Assembly (NCBI RefSeq): GCF_029478665.1
Contig: NZ_JARPQB010000014.1
Coordinates: 20,404 to 84,403 of the forward strand
DNA length: 64,000 nt
Origin: Pseudomonas entomophila
Lineage (GTDB): Bacteria > Pseudomonadota > Gammaproteobacteria > Pseudomonadales > Pseudomonadaceae
Reading direction: 5' to 3'
Positions 46,357 through 56,938 of this stretch are shown here, piece after piece; the stretch's first letter is position 1; each line of letters begins with the position of its first letter. The position numbers and the translations under genes are program-made. The notes below the pieces were generated by a model. It saw only the letters and a list, made by a program, of their open reading frames with translations, did no database searches and was not told the origin of the DNA.

Positions 46357-46386
46357 GACCAATATCAAAACTTTTTGATATTGGTC
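46357..46386 (+). promoter_or_regulatory. 30-base perfect inverted repeat, candidate SahR-like operator
   Basis: Arms GACCAATATCAAAA (46357-46370) and TTTTGATATTGGTC (46373-46386) are perfect reverse complements around CT. It ends 37 bases before the ATG of the ArsR-type regulator and stands between that gene and tktA. The size, symmetry and AT-rich centre fit binding by a dimeric winged-helix repressor, most simply autoregulation of the sahR-metK operon. Confidence 0.7.
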
Positions 46387-46423
46387 TTGCTAGGGCAACG
46401 ATGCCTGTCTAGACTCCCGCCCC

Positions 46424-47416
46424 ATGAACGTCAATGCCCCCATCACGCCTCAACGTAACGACGCGCTGGCCGCCCTGTGCAAGGCCAGCGGCGATCCGTT
46501 GCGCCTGAACGTGCTGCGCGCACTGGCCAACGACTCGTTCGGCGTGCTGGAACTGGCGCAGATCTTCGACATCGGCCAGTCAGGCATGAGCCACCACCTG
46601 AAAGTGCTGGCCCAGGCCGACCTGGTCGCGACACGCCGCGAAGGCAACGCGATCTTCTACCGCCGCGCCCTGCCCGACAGCCAGCGCCTGGGCGGCCGCC
46701 TGCACACGGCACTGCTCGAAGAGGTGGACGACCTTGCGCTGGCCCAGGACGTGCAAGCGCGCATCGCCCAGGTCCAGCAACGCCGCGCGGCCACCAGCCA
46801 GGACTTCTTCCTGCGCGTGGAAGAAAAGTTCCGCGCCCAGCAAGACCTGATCGCCGGCCTGCCGCAGTACCGCGAGAGCCTGCTGGCGCTGCTCGACAAC
46901 CTGAGCTTCGAGGCCGGCGCCAGCGCCCTGGAGGTCGGCCCCGGCGACGGCGGTTTCCTGCCCGACCTGGCGCGGCGCTTCGCCCAGGTCACGGCCATGG
47001 ACAACAGCCCGACCATGCTCGAGCTGGCCCGCCAGGTCTGCGCGCGCAACGAATTGAGTAACGTAAACCTGCAGTTGGCCGATGCACTGGGTGCAACGGA
47101 TGTGGAAGCCGACTGCGTTGTGCTGAACATGGTGCTGCACCATTTCAGCGACCCGGCCCTGGCCTTGCGCCTGCTGGCCAAACGGGTGAAGGCGGGCGGC
47201 AGCCTGCTGGTCACCGAGCTGTGCAGCCATGACCAGGGGTGGGCGCGCGAAGCCTGCGGCGACCTGTGGCTTGGCTTCGAACAGGATGACCTGGCCCGTT
47301 GGGCCGACGCTGCCGGGCTGACCCCCGGGGACAGCCTCTACGTGGGCTTGCGTAACGGTTTCCAGATCCAGGTCCGGCACTTCCAGCGGGCCGCTGGCGA
47401 CACACAACATCGGTAA
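46424..47416 (+). CDS. ArsR-family regulator fused to a SAM-dependent methyltransferase domain (SahR-like)
   Basis: A 330-residue two-domain protein. Residues about 10-95 form an ArsR winged helix ([38 protein letters not shown]). From about residue 140 there is a class I methyltransferase fold: [20 protein letters not shown] (SAM loop), [13 protein letters not shown], and [17 protein letters not shown]. No metal-binding Cys pair typical of ArsR sensors is present. SahR regulators of SAH and methionine metabolism have this architecture, and this gene is 19 bases upstream of metK. I infer that it senses SAH or SAM and controls metK and itself; whether the second domain is catalytic is unknown. 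Confidence 0.8.
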   Translation: MNVNAPITPQRNDALAALCKASGDPLRLNVLRALANDSFGVLELAQIFDIGQSGMSHHLKVLAQADLVATRREGNAIFYRRALPDSQRLGGRLHTALLEEVDDLALAQDVQARIAQVQQRRAATSQDFFLRVEEKFRAQQDLIAGLPQYRESLLALLDNLSFEAGASALEVGPGDGGFLPDLARRFAQVTAMDNSPTMLELARQVCARNELSNVNLQLADALGATDVEADCVVLNMVLHHFSDPALALRLLAKRVKAGGSLLVTELCSHDQGWAREACGDLWLGFEQDDLARWADAAGLTPGDSLYVGLRNGFQIQVRHFQRAAGDTQHR

Positions 47417-47435
47417 ATTTCAGGAACCCATCGAG

Positions 47436-48626
47436 ATGAGCGAATACTCCCTTTTCACCTCCGAGTCCGTGTCCGAAGGGCATCCGGACAAGATCGCCGA
47501 CCAGATCTCCGACGCGGTCCTGGACGCGATCATCGCCCAGGATAAATATGCCCGCGTCGCCTGCGAGACCCTGGTCAAGACCGGTGTCGCCATCATCGCC
47601 GGCGAAGTCACCACCTCGGCCTGGGTCGACCTGGAAGAGCTGGTGCGCAAGGTGATCATCGACATCGGCTACAACAGCTCCGACGTCGGCTTCGACGGCG
47701 CCACCTGCGCCGTGATGAACATCATCGGCAAGCAGTCGGTGGACATCGCCCAGGGCGTGGACCGCTCCAAGCCGGAAGACCAGGGTGCCGGCGACCAGGG
47801 CCTGATGTTCGGCTACGCCAGCAACGAGACCGACGTGCTGATGCCCGCCCCGATCTGCTTCTCGCACCGTCTGGTCGAGCGCCAGGCCGAAGCGCGCAAG
47901 TCCGGCCTGCTGCCTTGGCTGCGCCCGGACGCCAAGTCCCAGGTCACCTGCCGCTATGAGAACGGCCGGGTCGTGGGTATCGACGCCGTCGTCCTGTCCA
48001 CCCAGCACAACCCTGAAGTGTCGCAGAAAGACCTGCAGGAAGCGGTGATGGAGCTGATCGTCAAGCACACCCTGCCGGCCGAGCTGCTGCACAAGGGCAC
48101 CCAGTACCACATCAACCCGACTGGCAACTTCATCATTGGTGGCCCGGTGGGCGACTGTGGCCTGACCGGTCGCAAGATCATCGTCGACAGCTACGGTGGC
48201 ATGGCCCGCCACGGCGGTGGCGCGTTCTCCGGCAAGGACCCATCCAAGGTCGACCGTTCCGCCGCCTACGCCGGCCGCTACGTGGCCAAGAACATCGTCG
48301 CCGCCGGCCTGGCCGAGCGCTGCGAGATCCAGGTGTCCTACGCCATCGGCGTAGCCCAGCCGACCTCCATCTCGATCAACACCTTCGGCACCGGCAAGGT
48401 TTCCGACGACAAGATCGTCCAGCTGGTGCGCGAGTGCTTCGACCTGCGTCCGTACGCCATCACCAAGATGCTCGACCTGCTGCACCCGATGTACCAGGAA
48501 ACCGCCGCCTACGGCCACTTCGGCCGTACCCCGCAGCAGAAGACCGTCGGCGACGACACCTTCACCACCTTCACCTGGGAGCGCACCGACCGTGCCCAGG
48601 CGCTGCGTGACGCTGCCGGCCTGTAA
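47436..48626 (+). CDS. metK: S-adenosylmethionine synthetase
   Basis: Makes SAM from methionine and ATP. The 396 residues begin [20 protein letters not shown] with the ATP-site His of GHPDK, followed by [15 protein letters not shown] (MetK signature 1) and [19 protein letters not shown] (signature 2, with catalytic Lys/Asp). The length is normal for the family. It follows the SahR-like gene with a 19-base gap and is closed by a strong terminator. Confidence 0.98.
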   Translation: MSEYSLFTSESVSEGHPDKIADQISDAVLDAIIAQDKYARVACETLVKTGVAIIAGEVTTSAWVDLEELVRKVIIDIGYNSSDVGFDGATCAVMNIIGKQSVDIAQGVDRSKPEDQGAGDQGLMFGYASNETDVLMPAPICFSHRLVERQAEARKSGLLPWLRPDAKSQVTCRYENGRVVGIDAVVLSTQHNPEVSQKDLQEAVMELIVKHTLPAELLHKGTQYHINPTGNFIIGGPVGDCGLTGRKIIVDSYGGMARHGGGAFSGKDPSKVDRSAAYAGRYVAKNIVAAGLAERCEIQVSYAIGVAQPTSISINTFGTGKVSDDKIVQLVRECFDLRPYAITKMLDLLHPMYQETAAYGHFGRTPQQKTVGDDTFTTFTWERTDRAQALRDAAGL

Positions 48627-50444
<1,818 letters not shown>

Positions 50445-50504
50445 TTTCCTCGGATCAGGGCAGCATTTCGCTTTCCGTTGCCCAGCCTTCGAATGGAGTC
50501 CCTG

Positions 50505-50900
50505 ATGAAACTGCTCTCGTCCATCGCACTGTCCGCCTTGCTCGGCCTGACTGCCCAGGCCGCGCTGGCCGCCGAGGAGCAACCCGCGCTGACCGGCTGC
50601 GCGGCCAAGCGCCAGGCCATCAGCGAGCAGGTCGAACAGGCCCGCGCCCATGGCAACAGCGACCAGCAGGCCGGGCTCGAGAAAGCCCTCGCCGAAGTCA
50701 CCGAGCACTGCACCGACGCCGGCCTGCGCAAAGAACGTGAACAGAAAGTGCTCGATGCCCGTCACGAGGTGAACCAGCGTACCAAGGACCTGGACAAAGC
50801 CATGAAGAAGGGCGACGCGGAGAAGATCAACAAGCGCAAGGACAAGCTCGCCGAAGCGAAGAAAGAACTGCAGGAAGCCGTGGACGAGTTGGAGCGTTAA
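50505..50900 (+). CDS. DUF1090 family periplasmic protein
   Basis: A 131-residue protein with a Sec signal peptide (MKLLSSIALSALLGLTAQAA, cleavage near ALA-AEEQ). A mature part of mostly long charged helices follows: TGCAAKRQAISEQVEQARAH, with Cys paired to a second Cys in TEHCTDAG, and a coiled-coil-like C-terminal half ending KKELQEAVDELER. This matches the YqjC/DUF1090 family, whose function is unknown. ATG 50505 is preceded by GGAG. A REP pair follows immediately. Confidence 0.85.
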   Translation: MKLLSSIALSALLGLTAQAALAAEEQPALTGCAAKRQAISEQVEQARAHGNSDQQAGLEKALAEVTEHCTDAGLRKEREQKVLDARHEVNQRTKDLDKAMKKGDAEKINKRKDKLAEAKKELQEAVDELER

Positions 50901-50914
50901 CCCTCACACGATCA

Positions 50915-51001
50915 CTGTAGGAGCGGCTTCAGCCGCGATCACCCGCGAAGCGGGTGCCGCATACCGTGCCGCCCGCATCGCGGCTAAAGCCGCTCCTACA
51001 G
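50915..51001. repeat. REP-type inverted repeat (CGGCTTCAGCCG subtype)
   Basis: 25-base arms (50915-50939 and 50977-51001) with one mismatch between the convergent DUF1090 and cytochrome c' genes; an inner ACCCGC/GCGGGT hairpin follows the left arm. Confidence 0.83.
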
Positions 51002-51011
51002 AAGCTAAACA

Positions 51012-51458
51012 TCAATGATTGCGAAACTCGCTATGACAGGCCTTGCACGCCGCCTCGACCTTGTCCATCGGCGCTTTCATCTGCGCAACATCCAGCGGCT
51101 GGGTACGGGTCACCTCGACCAGCTCGCCGGTAACACCCTCCAGCTGACGGGCCAGATCCTGGAACCTGGCCTGACGCTCCCAGATGTCCGGCCGCGCGCT
51201 GCTGTCGCCCTCGTCACGCACTTGCGGGAAATGCTGCCAGGGCTGATGGGACAGGCCATCGAGCTTCGCCGCACCGTCGGCGAATTTCGCACCATCGAAC
51301 GGCAAGCGGCCACGCAGCATGCCGCCCATGTCTTCACTGGTCTTGAGCATCGCCTTGAAAATGGCCTTGCGCTGGCCCAACGGCGAGTCGGGGTCGACGC
51401 GATCACAGGCACTCAGGGCAAGGGCGGCGAGCAGAACTACGGTCAATCGCTTGAACAT
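51012..51458 (-). CDS. cytochrome c'-like lipoprotein
   Basis: A 148-residue predicted lipoprotein: signal MFKRLTVVLLAALALSAC with a lipobox, then a four-helix-bundle domain ending in VEAACKACHSEFRNH, the CxxCH heme-attachment motif placed at the C-terminus as in cytochrome c'. Typical early residues are GQRKAIFKAMLKTSEDMGGM. It would hold a covalently bound heme in the periplasm, anchored to a membrane; cytochromes c' often bind NO. ATG 51458 gives the lipoprotein signal; the longer frame overlaps the mltA promoter region. Divergent from mltA. Confidence 0.87.
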   Translation of the reverse strand: MFKRLTVVLLAALALSACDRVDPDSPLGQRKAIFKAMLKTSEDMGGMLRGRLPFDGAKFADGAAKLDGLSHQPWQHFPQVRDEGDSSARPDIWERQARFQDLARQLEGVTGELVEVTRTQPLDVAQMKAPMDKVEAACKACHSEFRNH

Positions 51459-51577
51459 CACGGTCACTTCGGCCTGGCAAAACGGGTGGCCAGTATCACC
51501 GCCTGTCGGGCAAAGACCAATAGCCACACAGAAAACAGGGGCGAATTTTCATCTTCGCCCGCATCAGGATCACATTC

Positions 51578-52729
51578 ATGACATCTGTAATGCGCCATCT
51601 TATCTGGGCATTCCCGGCCGTGGCCCTCCTGGCCGGCTGCAATGGCGGCGAGAACGCCAAGCCCGAACCCCATGCCATTGCCACCTACGCCAACGCCTCC
51701 TGGCAAGACCTGCCCACGGTCAGCGACAACGATCTGCTGGCCGGTTTCCAGGCCTGGCGCAATGGCTGCGAGAAACTCACCCGCGACCCGGTCTGGGCTG
51801 AAACCTGCACGGCTGCCACCGGCGTCGCGGCAGACCCTGCCCAGGTACGCGCCTTCCTGCAGCAGAACCTGCAGGTCCACGGCTTGCGCTCGGCCGAGAA
51901 CAATGCCAACGGCCTGATCACTGGCTACTACGAACCGGTCTACCCCGGCAGCCTGACGCGCACCGAGGCCGCACAGGTACCGGTGTATGGCGTCCCCGAG
52001 GACATGATCGTGGTCGACCTGGCCAGTGTGTACCCCGAACTCAAGGGCAAGCGCCTGCGCGGGCGCCTTGAAGGCCGCGTGCTCAAGCCCTACGACACCG
52101 CCGAGGTGATCAACCGCGAGGGCGCCAAGGCCCCCGTGCTGGCCTGGCTGACCGACCCGATGGACCTGCAGTTCCTGCAGATCCAGGGTTCGGGCCGCGT
52201 CCAGCTGGAAAGTGGCCGGCAATTGCGCCTGGGCTATGCCGACCAGAACGGCCACCCCTATCGCCCGATCGGCCGCTGGCTGATCGAGCAGGGCCAGCTC
52301 AAGAAAGAGGATGTGAGCATGGGCGCCATCCACGCCTGGGCCCAGGCCAACCCGCAGCGAGTGCCTGAGCTGCTGGCCAGCAACCCCAGCTATGTATTCT
52401 TCGGCACCCGCCCGGACAGCAACGAAGGCCCGCGCGGGTCGCTCAACGTGCCATTGACCGCGGGTTACAGCGTGGCGATTGATCGCAAGGTGATCCCGCT
52501 GGGCAGCCTGCTATGGCTCTCCACCACACGCCCCGACGGCTCGCCGGTGGTGCGCCCGGTGGGTGCGCAGGATACCGGTGGCGCCATCACCGGCGAGGTG
52601 CGTGCGGACCTGTTCTGGGGTACTGGGGCAGAGGCTGGCGAACTGGCCGGCAACATGAAACAGCAGGGGCAGATCTGGATGCTGTGGCCCAAGGGCAAGC
52701 CGTTGCCAGACGTACCCAAAGTACCCTGA
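51578..52729 (+). CDS. mltA: membrane-bound lytic murein transglycosylase A
   Basis: An outer-membrane lipoprotein cleaving the MurNAc-GlcNAc bond of peptidoglycan with formation of an anhydro end. The 383 residues have a lipoprotein signal ending LLAGC (residues 17-21), the MltA barrel domain with ANGLITGYYEPVYPGS and LQIQGSGRVQLESG, and the C-terminal 3D domain with VGAQDTGGAITGEVRADLFW, which holds the catalytic Asp. ATG 51578 has AGGA upstream; a second Met four residues later is possible. Confidence 0.95.
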   Translation: MTSVMRHLIWAFPAVALLAGCNGGENAKPEPHAIATYANASWQDLPTVSDNDLLAGFQAWRNGCEKLTRDPVWAETCTAATGVAADPAQVRAFLQQNLQVHGLRSAENNANGLITGYYEPVYPGSLTRTEAAQVPVYGVPEDMIVVDLASVYPELKGKRLRGRLEGRVLKPYDTAEVINREGAKAPVLAWLTDPMDLQFLQIQGSGRVQLESGRQLRLGYADQNGHPYRPIGRWLIEQGQLKKEDVSMGAIHAWAQANPQRVPELLASNPSYVFFGTRPDSNEGPRGSLNVPLTAGYSVAIDRKVIPLGSLLWLSTTRPDGSPVVRPVGAQDTGGAITGEVRADLFWGTGAEAGELAGNMKQQGQIWMLWPKGKPLPDVPKVP

Positions 52730-52764
52730 ATCGGCTGGCGGCCCCTCAGGGGTGCCGCCGTACC

Positions 52765-52789
52765 TGTAGGAGCCGGCCTTGCCGGCGAA
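52765..52789 (+). repeat. single REP element
   Basis: One copy of TGTAGGAGCCGGCCTTGCCG(GCGAA) without an inverted partner nearby, between the convergent mltA and MAPEG genes. Confidence 0.75.
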
Positions 52790-52804
52790 GAAGGCGACGC
52801 GGTT

Positions 52805-53191
52805 CTAGATCGATACCACGAAAAACGACACGATCAACGCCAGCCCGGCAAACCAGACCAGCGAGCGCAACGCCGCCCAGTCCGCCAGGTAGCAGATGAT
52901 GTAAAGCAGCCGGCTGGTGATATACAGCACCGCCAGCACATCCTGCGTCACCTGCTCGGCATTGCCGACAATATCGGCCACCAGCACCGCCGCGGCAAAC
53001 GCCGGAAATGCTTCGTAGCCGTTCTGCTGCGCGGCATGGGCACGCCGCGGCAGGCCTGCCAGCTTGTCGAGAAACGCGCGCGGATCATGATTGTCCTTCA
53101 GCCCGAAGCGGCCGCTGCTCACCTTGGCAATCAATGCACAAAGCGGTGGCAGGACCAGCGCGATCAGGATGCACCACAGGGCTACGGTCAT
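52805..53191 (-). CDS. MAPEG family membrane protein
   Basis: A 128-residue protein with four hydrophobic helices: ALWCILIALVLPPLCALIAK at the N-terminus, AFPAFAAAVLVADIVG, a segment around LYIICYLADWAALRSLVWFA, and a final helix ending FFVVSI. The stretch HDPRAFLDKLAGLPRRAHAA and the middle QNGYEAFPAF match bacterial MAPEG (glutathione-transferase-like) proteins. ATG 53191 follows GGAG at eight bases. It lies 29 bases after the EamA-family gene on the same strand. Activity not predictable from the sequence. Confidence 0.86.
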   Translation of the reverse strand: MTVALWCILIALVLPPLCALIAKVSSGRFGLKDNHDPRAFLDKLAGLPRRAHAAQQNGYEAFPAFAAAVLVADIVGNAEQVTQDVLAVLYITSRLLYIICYLADWAALRSLVWFAGLALIVSFFVVSI

Positions 53192-53220
53192 GCACAGGAC
53201 TCCTTGTTCACAGGGATAGG

Positions 53221-54054
53221 TCAGAGCTTCATCACCAGCATGCCTGCCAGCACCAGCCCGCAAGCTAGGAGTCTCGGGCCGCCAAAAGGTTCTTTGAGGT
53301 AGCGCATGCCCAGCAGCACCACGAGGATCACGCTCAGCTCGCGCAACGCCGCCGCTTCGGCCACAGAACCCAAGTGCATGGCCCACAGCACCAGAGCGTA
53401 GCTCAGCAGCACGCACAGCCCCACGGCCAGCCCCAGCCGCCACCGGGTGCGCCAGAACAGCACGAACTGCGGGCGGCGGGCGACGCCGGCCAGCAGCGGG
53501 AACGGCCAGGCACTGAGCAGGGTCAGCCATACCAGGTAGTCCAATGGCTTGCCCCACAAGCGCACGGCCTGACCATCGAACCAGGTGTAGCAGCCGATGC
53601 ACAGGCCGATCAGCGCCACCACCGGCAGCATCGACCAGGGCAGGCGATCACCACCACCGCCTTGCCACAGCAGGCACGCCATGCCACACGGGATCAGCAG
53701 GATGCCGATGATCTGTTGCTGGCTGAGCGACTCGCCGGCGAAGGCCAGGGTCAGCCCCAGCACGACCAGTGGCGACAGGCCGCGCATCAGCGGATAGACC
53801 AGGCCCAGGTCACCCACTTTGTAGGCTTTTATCAACAGGTAGCGATACAGCTGTTCGGCGAGCGCCGAAGCCAGCAGCCAGGGCCAGATGCTGGCCGGTG
53901 GAAAGTCGACGAAGGCCACGGCCAGGACCGCGAAGACCAGCGCGACCAGGTCCATGCTGGCGATCACCAGCAGGCGTTCGGCGCTGAATTTGATCAGGGT
54001 GTTCCAGGTGGCGTGCAGCAGGGCCGCGACCAGTACCAGGGAGGTTGCCAACAC
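53221..54054 (-). CDS. EamA/DMT-family transporter
   Basis: A 277-residue inner-membrane protein with about ten hydrophobic helices arranged as two EamA halves. It begins VLATSLVLVAALLHATWNTL and includes GLVYPLMRGLSPLVVLGLTL (conserved Pro in the first half) and EAAALRELSVILVVLLGMRY in the second. The family exports small metabolites; substrate unknown. I prefer GTG 54054 with AAGGA upstream over a TTG or GTG further out, which would add a non-hydrophobic leader running into a REP copy. Confidence 0.86.
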   Translation of the reverse strand: MLATSLVLVAALLHATWNTLIKFSAERLLVIASMDLVALVFAVLAVAFVDFPPASIWPWLLASALAEQLYRYLLIKAYKVGDLGLVYPLMRGLSPLVVLGLTLAFAGESLSQQQIIGILLIPCGMACLLWQGGGGDRLPWSMLPVVALIGLCIGCYTWFDGQAVRLWGKPLDYLVWLTLLSAWPFPLLAGVARRPQFVLFWRTRWRLGLAVGLCVLLSYALVLWAMHLGSVAEAAALRELSVILVVLLGMRYLKEPFGGPRLLACGLVLAGMLVMKL

Positions 54055-54108
54055 GCCTTGGGATCCTTGGGGCCGATGAGAGGCGATCACTATATAGCGT
54101 GCCGGCTG

Positions 54109-54133
54109 GTTCGCCGGCAAGCCGGCTCCTACA
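54109..54133 (-). repeat. single REP element
   Basis: One CCGGCTTGCCGG-type copy, in the gap between the divergent EamA and Na+/H+ antiporter genes. Confidence 0.72.
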
Positions 54134-54259
54134 AGGGTGAACGGGAACGAATCCGAGAAATCCGGTCATAGGGTGTGTCCCGAGCCCGCCGCCAGATCAT
54201 CAAAGAACTGCCCGGGCACTTCGGGTAACGACTTGGAAGCCACTGTCACAGGATTCGGG

Positions 54260-55498
54260 ATGCTTGAATTAGTTGCCGCGTTTATCTGCCTCACCACCCT
54301 CCTCACTTACGTGAACTACCGCTTCATCGGCCTGCCGCCGGCCATCGGCGTGATGGTCACCGCACTGCTGTTTTCCCTGCTGCTCCAGGGCCTGAGCCTG
54401 ATCGGCTTCCCCGGCCTGGAGGAGCGCGTCGAAGGCTTGATGAACCAGATCGACTTCAATGACCTGTTGATGCACTGGATGCTGTCGTTCCTGCTGTTCG
54501 CCGGCGCCCTGCACGTCAACCTCGCCGACCTGCGCAGCTACCGCTGGCCGATCGGCCTGTTGGCCACGCTGGGCGTGCTGATCGCCACCGTGGTGATCGG
54601 CTATCTGGCGCATTGGGTGTTCGCCCTGTTCGGCTGGAACGTGCCGCTGATCTACTGCCTGCTGTTCGGCGCGCTGATCTCGCCGACCGACCCGATCGCC
54701 GTGCTGGGCGCCCTGCGTACCGCCAATGCCTCGAAACCGCTGAAGACCACCATCGTCGGCGAATCGCTGTTCAACGACGGCACCGCGGTGGTGGTGTTCA
54801 CCGTGCTGCTGGGCATCATCCAGCTGGGTGAAACCCCGAGCGTCGCCGAAACCGCCACCCTGTTCGCCCGCGAAGCCATCGGTGGCATCGTCTTCGGTGG
54901 CCTGATCGGCTATGCGACCTATCGCATGATCAAGAGCGTCGAACAGTACCAGGTCGAGGTCATGCTGACCCTGGCACTGGTCATCGGCGGTTCGGCGATG
55001 TGCTACGAGCTGCATGTCTCGGCACCGATCGCCATGGTCGTGGCCGGCCTGATCATCGGCAACCTCGGGCGCAACCTGGCGATGAACGACATGACCCGCC
55101 GCTACATGGACGGTTTCTGGGAATTGATCGACGACATGCTCAACGCCCTGCTGTTCGCGCTGATCGGCCTGGAACTGTTGCTGCTGCCGTTCAACTGGCT
55201 GCACCTGGCGGCCGGTGGCGTGTTGGCGGTGGCGGTGCTGGCCTCGCGCCTGCTGACCGTGGCGCCGGCGATCGTCTTGCTGCGCCGCTGGCGCAGCGTG
55301 CCCCAGGGCACCATTCGCGTGCTGACCTGGGGTGGCCTGCGCGGCGGCGTGTCGGTGGCCCTGGCGCTGTCGTTGCCGCAAGGCGATGAGCGCGACCTGC
55401 TGCTGTCGATCACCTACATCGTGGTGCTGTCGTCGATCCTGGTGCAGGGTTTGACGGTCGGCAAGGTGGTGCGCAAGGTGAGCCAACCGGCCGAATGA
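54260..55498 (+). CDS. Na+/H+ antiporter, CPA1/NhaP type
   Basis: A 412-residue inner-membrane cation/proton antiporter with about 12-13 hydrophobic helices. CPA1 hallmarks are present: FLLFAGALHVNLADLR, LLFGALISPTDPIAVLGALR (the ion-binding Asp segment), and TIVGESLFNDGTAVVVFTVL with the conserved Asn-Asp pair, then TWGGLRGGVSVALALSLPQG. It exchanges Na+ (or K+) for H+ for pH and salt homeostasis. ATG 54260 follows AGGA; the 41 in-frame codons upstream include no other good start. Confidence 0.92.
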   Translation: MLELVAAFICLTTLLTYVNYRFIGLPPAIGVMVTALLFSLLLQGLSLIGFPGLEERVEGLMNQIDFNDLLMHWMLSFLLFAGALHVNLADLRSYRWPIGLLATLGVLIATVVIGYLAHWVFALFGWNVPLIYCLLFGALISPTDPIAVLGALRTANASKPLKTTIVGESLFNDGTAVVVFTVLLGIIQLGETPSVAETATLFAREAIGGIVFGGLIGYATYRMIKSVEQYQVEVMLTLALVIGGSAMCYELHVSAPIAMVVAGLIIGNLGRNLAMNDMTRRYMDGFWELIDDMLNALLFALIGLELLLLPFNWLHLAAGGVLAVAVLASRLLTVAPAIVLLRRWRSVPQGTIRVLTWGGLRGGVSVALALSLPQGDERDLLLSITYIVVLSSILVQGLTVGKVVRKVSQPAE

Positions 55499-55506
55499 CG
55501 CGCGGC

Positions 55507-55593
55507 GTAGGAGCCGGCCTTGCCGGCGAACACCGGCATGGCCGGTGCCATGCACCGCGGTGCCTGGGGTTCGCCAGCAAGGCTGGCTCCTAC
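55507..55593. repeat. REP-type inverted repeat with mixed stems
   Basis: Left arm 55507-55530 is of the CCGGC/GCCGG type and right arm 55570-55593 of the CCAGC/GCTGG type, so this pair combines two subfamilies. It lies between the convergent antiporter and thioesterase genes; an ACCGGC-GCCGGT hairpin fills the middle. Confidence 0.8.
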
Positions 55594-55607
55594 TTTCCTT
55601 GCGGCGC

Positions 55608-56009
55608 TTACTCGACGGCGCTGTCCGGGAACTGGTCCTGGATGTACTTGATCTCGGTGCGCCCGTGCGGTGCCGGCAGCCCATCCTCGCCCAGGTTGAC
55701 GAAGACCATCTTGTCCACCGTCAGGATGGCCTTGCGGGTGATCTTGTTGCGCACTTCGCACTTGAGGGTGATGGAGGTGCGGCCGAACTCGGTGGCGGTG
55801 ATGCCCAGCTCGATGATGTCACCCTGGCGCGAGGCGCTGACGAAGTTGATCTCGGAAATGTACTTGGTCACCACACGCTGGTTGCCCAGCTGGACGATGG
55901 CGTAGATCGCCGCCTCTTCGTCGATCCAGCGCAGCAGGCTGCCGCCGAACAGCGTGCCATTGGGGTTGAGGTCTTCGGGTTTTACCCATTTGCGGGTGTG
56001 AAAGTTCAT
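55608..56009 (-). CDS. hotdog-fold acyl-CoA thioesterase (YciA-like)
   Basis: A 133-residue hotdog protein that hydrolyses acyl-CoA thioesters. LNPNGTLFGGSLLRWIDEEA is the characteristic N-terminal segment with the catalytic Asn and Asp, followed by VTKYISEINFVSASRQGDII and the C-terminal AILTVDKMVFVNLGEDG. The family forms hexamers in the cytoplasm; chain-length preference is not visible. ATG 56009 is clear. Divergent from the AidA/PixA pair. Confidence 0.9.
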   Translation of the reverse strand: MNFHTRKWVKPEDLNPNGTLFGGSLLRWIDEEAAIYAIVQLGNQRVVTKYISEINFVSASRQGDIIELGITATEFGRTSITLKCEVRNKITRKAILTVDKMVFVNLGEDGLPAPHGRTEIKYIQDQFPDSAVE

Positions 56010-56346
56010 CTGTACTCCTGGCCGGTGGCCTCATGAACGTCTAGCGGCGGGCGGCGGATCAGCCGGCCCGGCCACGCCCTACATGGTAGTCCCATTGACT
56101 TGCGTCAACCATGTCCACGCCCTACGACCATTGGTCAGTATCCGCAGGCCGCCGTTTGACACCCACCCCCACGGATCTAGCCTGATCCTGTGATCCGCAG
56201 ATCACTCCAAGTGGTCGGACAACCGGAACTTGGCAGACGGCGCGGCTAGACCGGCATTCGCGGGAAGCGAGGCTCCGGGCAGTGCCAGTGGAGAGCGACT
56301 GAGGCTCACCATTGACCTACTCGAAATCAGTGAAAGGGAATCCACT
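56010..56346 (+). promoter_or_regulatory. control region of the AidA/PixA pair
   Basis: A 337-base gap. TTGACA (56156-56161) and the weaker TAGCCT (56178-56183), spaced 16 bases, form a promoter candidate reading into the AidA/PixA genes. A perfect inverted repeat GTGATC-CGCA-GATCAC at 56190-56205 would cover the transcription start, suggesting repression. GACCATTGGTC (about 56126) is a shorter palindrome upstream. This leaves a leader of about 150 bases before the ATG at 56347. Confidence 0.5.
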
Positions 56347-56853
56347 ATGTCCAGAATCATTGATGTCAGCATCAACTTCGACACCGAAACCATCCTCAAG
56401 AAGTTCCCCAACGCGAGCAAGGACCCGAACAAGCCCACGTTCATCCAGCCGGAACACATCTACATGGTCACCTACCAGGACAACGTCATCTCCGGCCAGG
56501 CCGGTGGTGAACTGCACCTGAAGGGCCGGGTGGGCGATGTGGTCCGCTGGCGCGAGCAGAGCATCTCGTTCGGCTTCGAGCAGTCGGTGATCCTCTATGG
56601 GTTCGTGTCGGACGATCCGAACCATCAACTGCTGGAGGATCCGCGCGCACTCAAGGCCAAGGTGCAGACCGCCGTACCAAACGCCAACAACAAGACCGTG
56701 CCAACCTGCCAGGTCAACGAAAACTACTACTGGCGCGGCGACCTGCTCGCGCAGGGCAAGGTCACCTACCACTTCAAGTTCATGATCATCGACCGTGACT
56801 GCAAGTGCTGTGGCTACTTCGAATGGGATCCGTTCATCACCATCACCAACTGA
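56347..56853 (+). CDS. AidA/PixA inclusion-body family protein 1
   Basis: A 168-residue cytoplasmic-looking protein of the AidA/PixA (inclusion body protein) family: N-terminal SRIIDVSINFDTETILKKFP, then FIQPEHIYMVTYQDNVISGQ, a central GRVGDVVRWREQSISFGFEQ, and a C-terminal half with KFMIIDRDCKCCGYFEWDPF. PixA of Xenorhabdus forms crystalline inclusions; AidA of Ralstonia and Burkholderia is quorum-sensing regulated and linked to host interaction. ATG 56347 is preceded by AGGGA. A paralogue follows 85 bases downstream. I do not recall these genes at the corresponding place in P. putida KT2440, so this may be an accessory insertion. Confidence 0.85.
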   Translation: MSRIIDVSINFDTETILKKFPNASKDPNKPTFIQPEHIYMVTYQDNVISGQAGGELHLKGRVGDVVRWREQSISFGFEQSVILYGFVSDDPNHQLLEDPRALKAKVQTAVPNANNKTVPTCQVNENYYWRGDLLAQGKVTYHFKFMIIDRDCKCCGYFEWDPFITITN

Positions 56854-56938
56854 TCCACGCCGCGCACCGCCGAGCCTTGGGCCGGCGGTGCGCGCCTGTA
56901 CCCGGATCCATCGTTGGTGCTCAAGGAAGGAGCGCATC

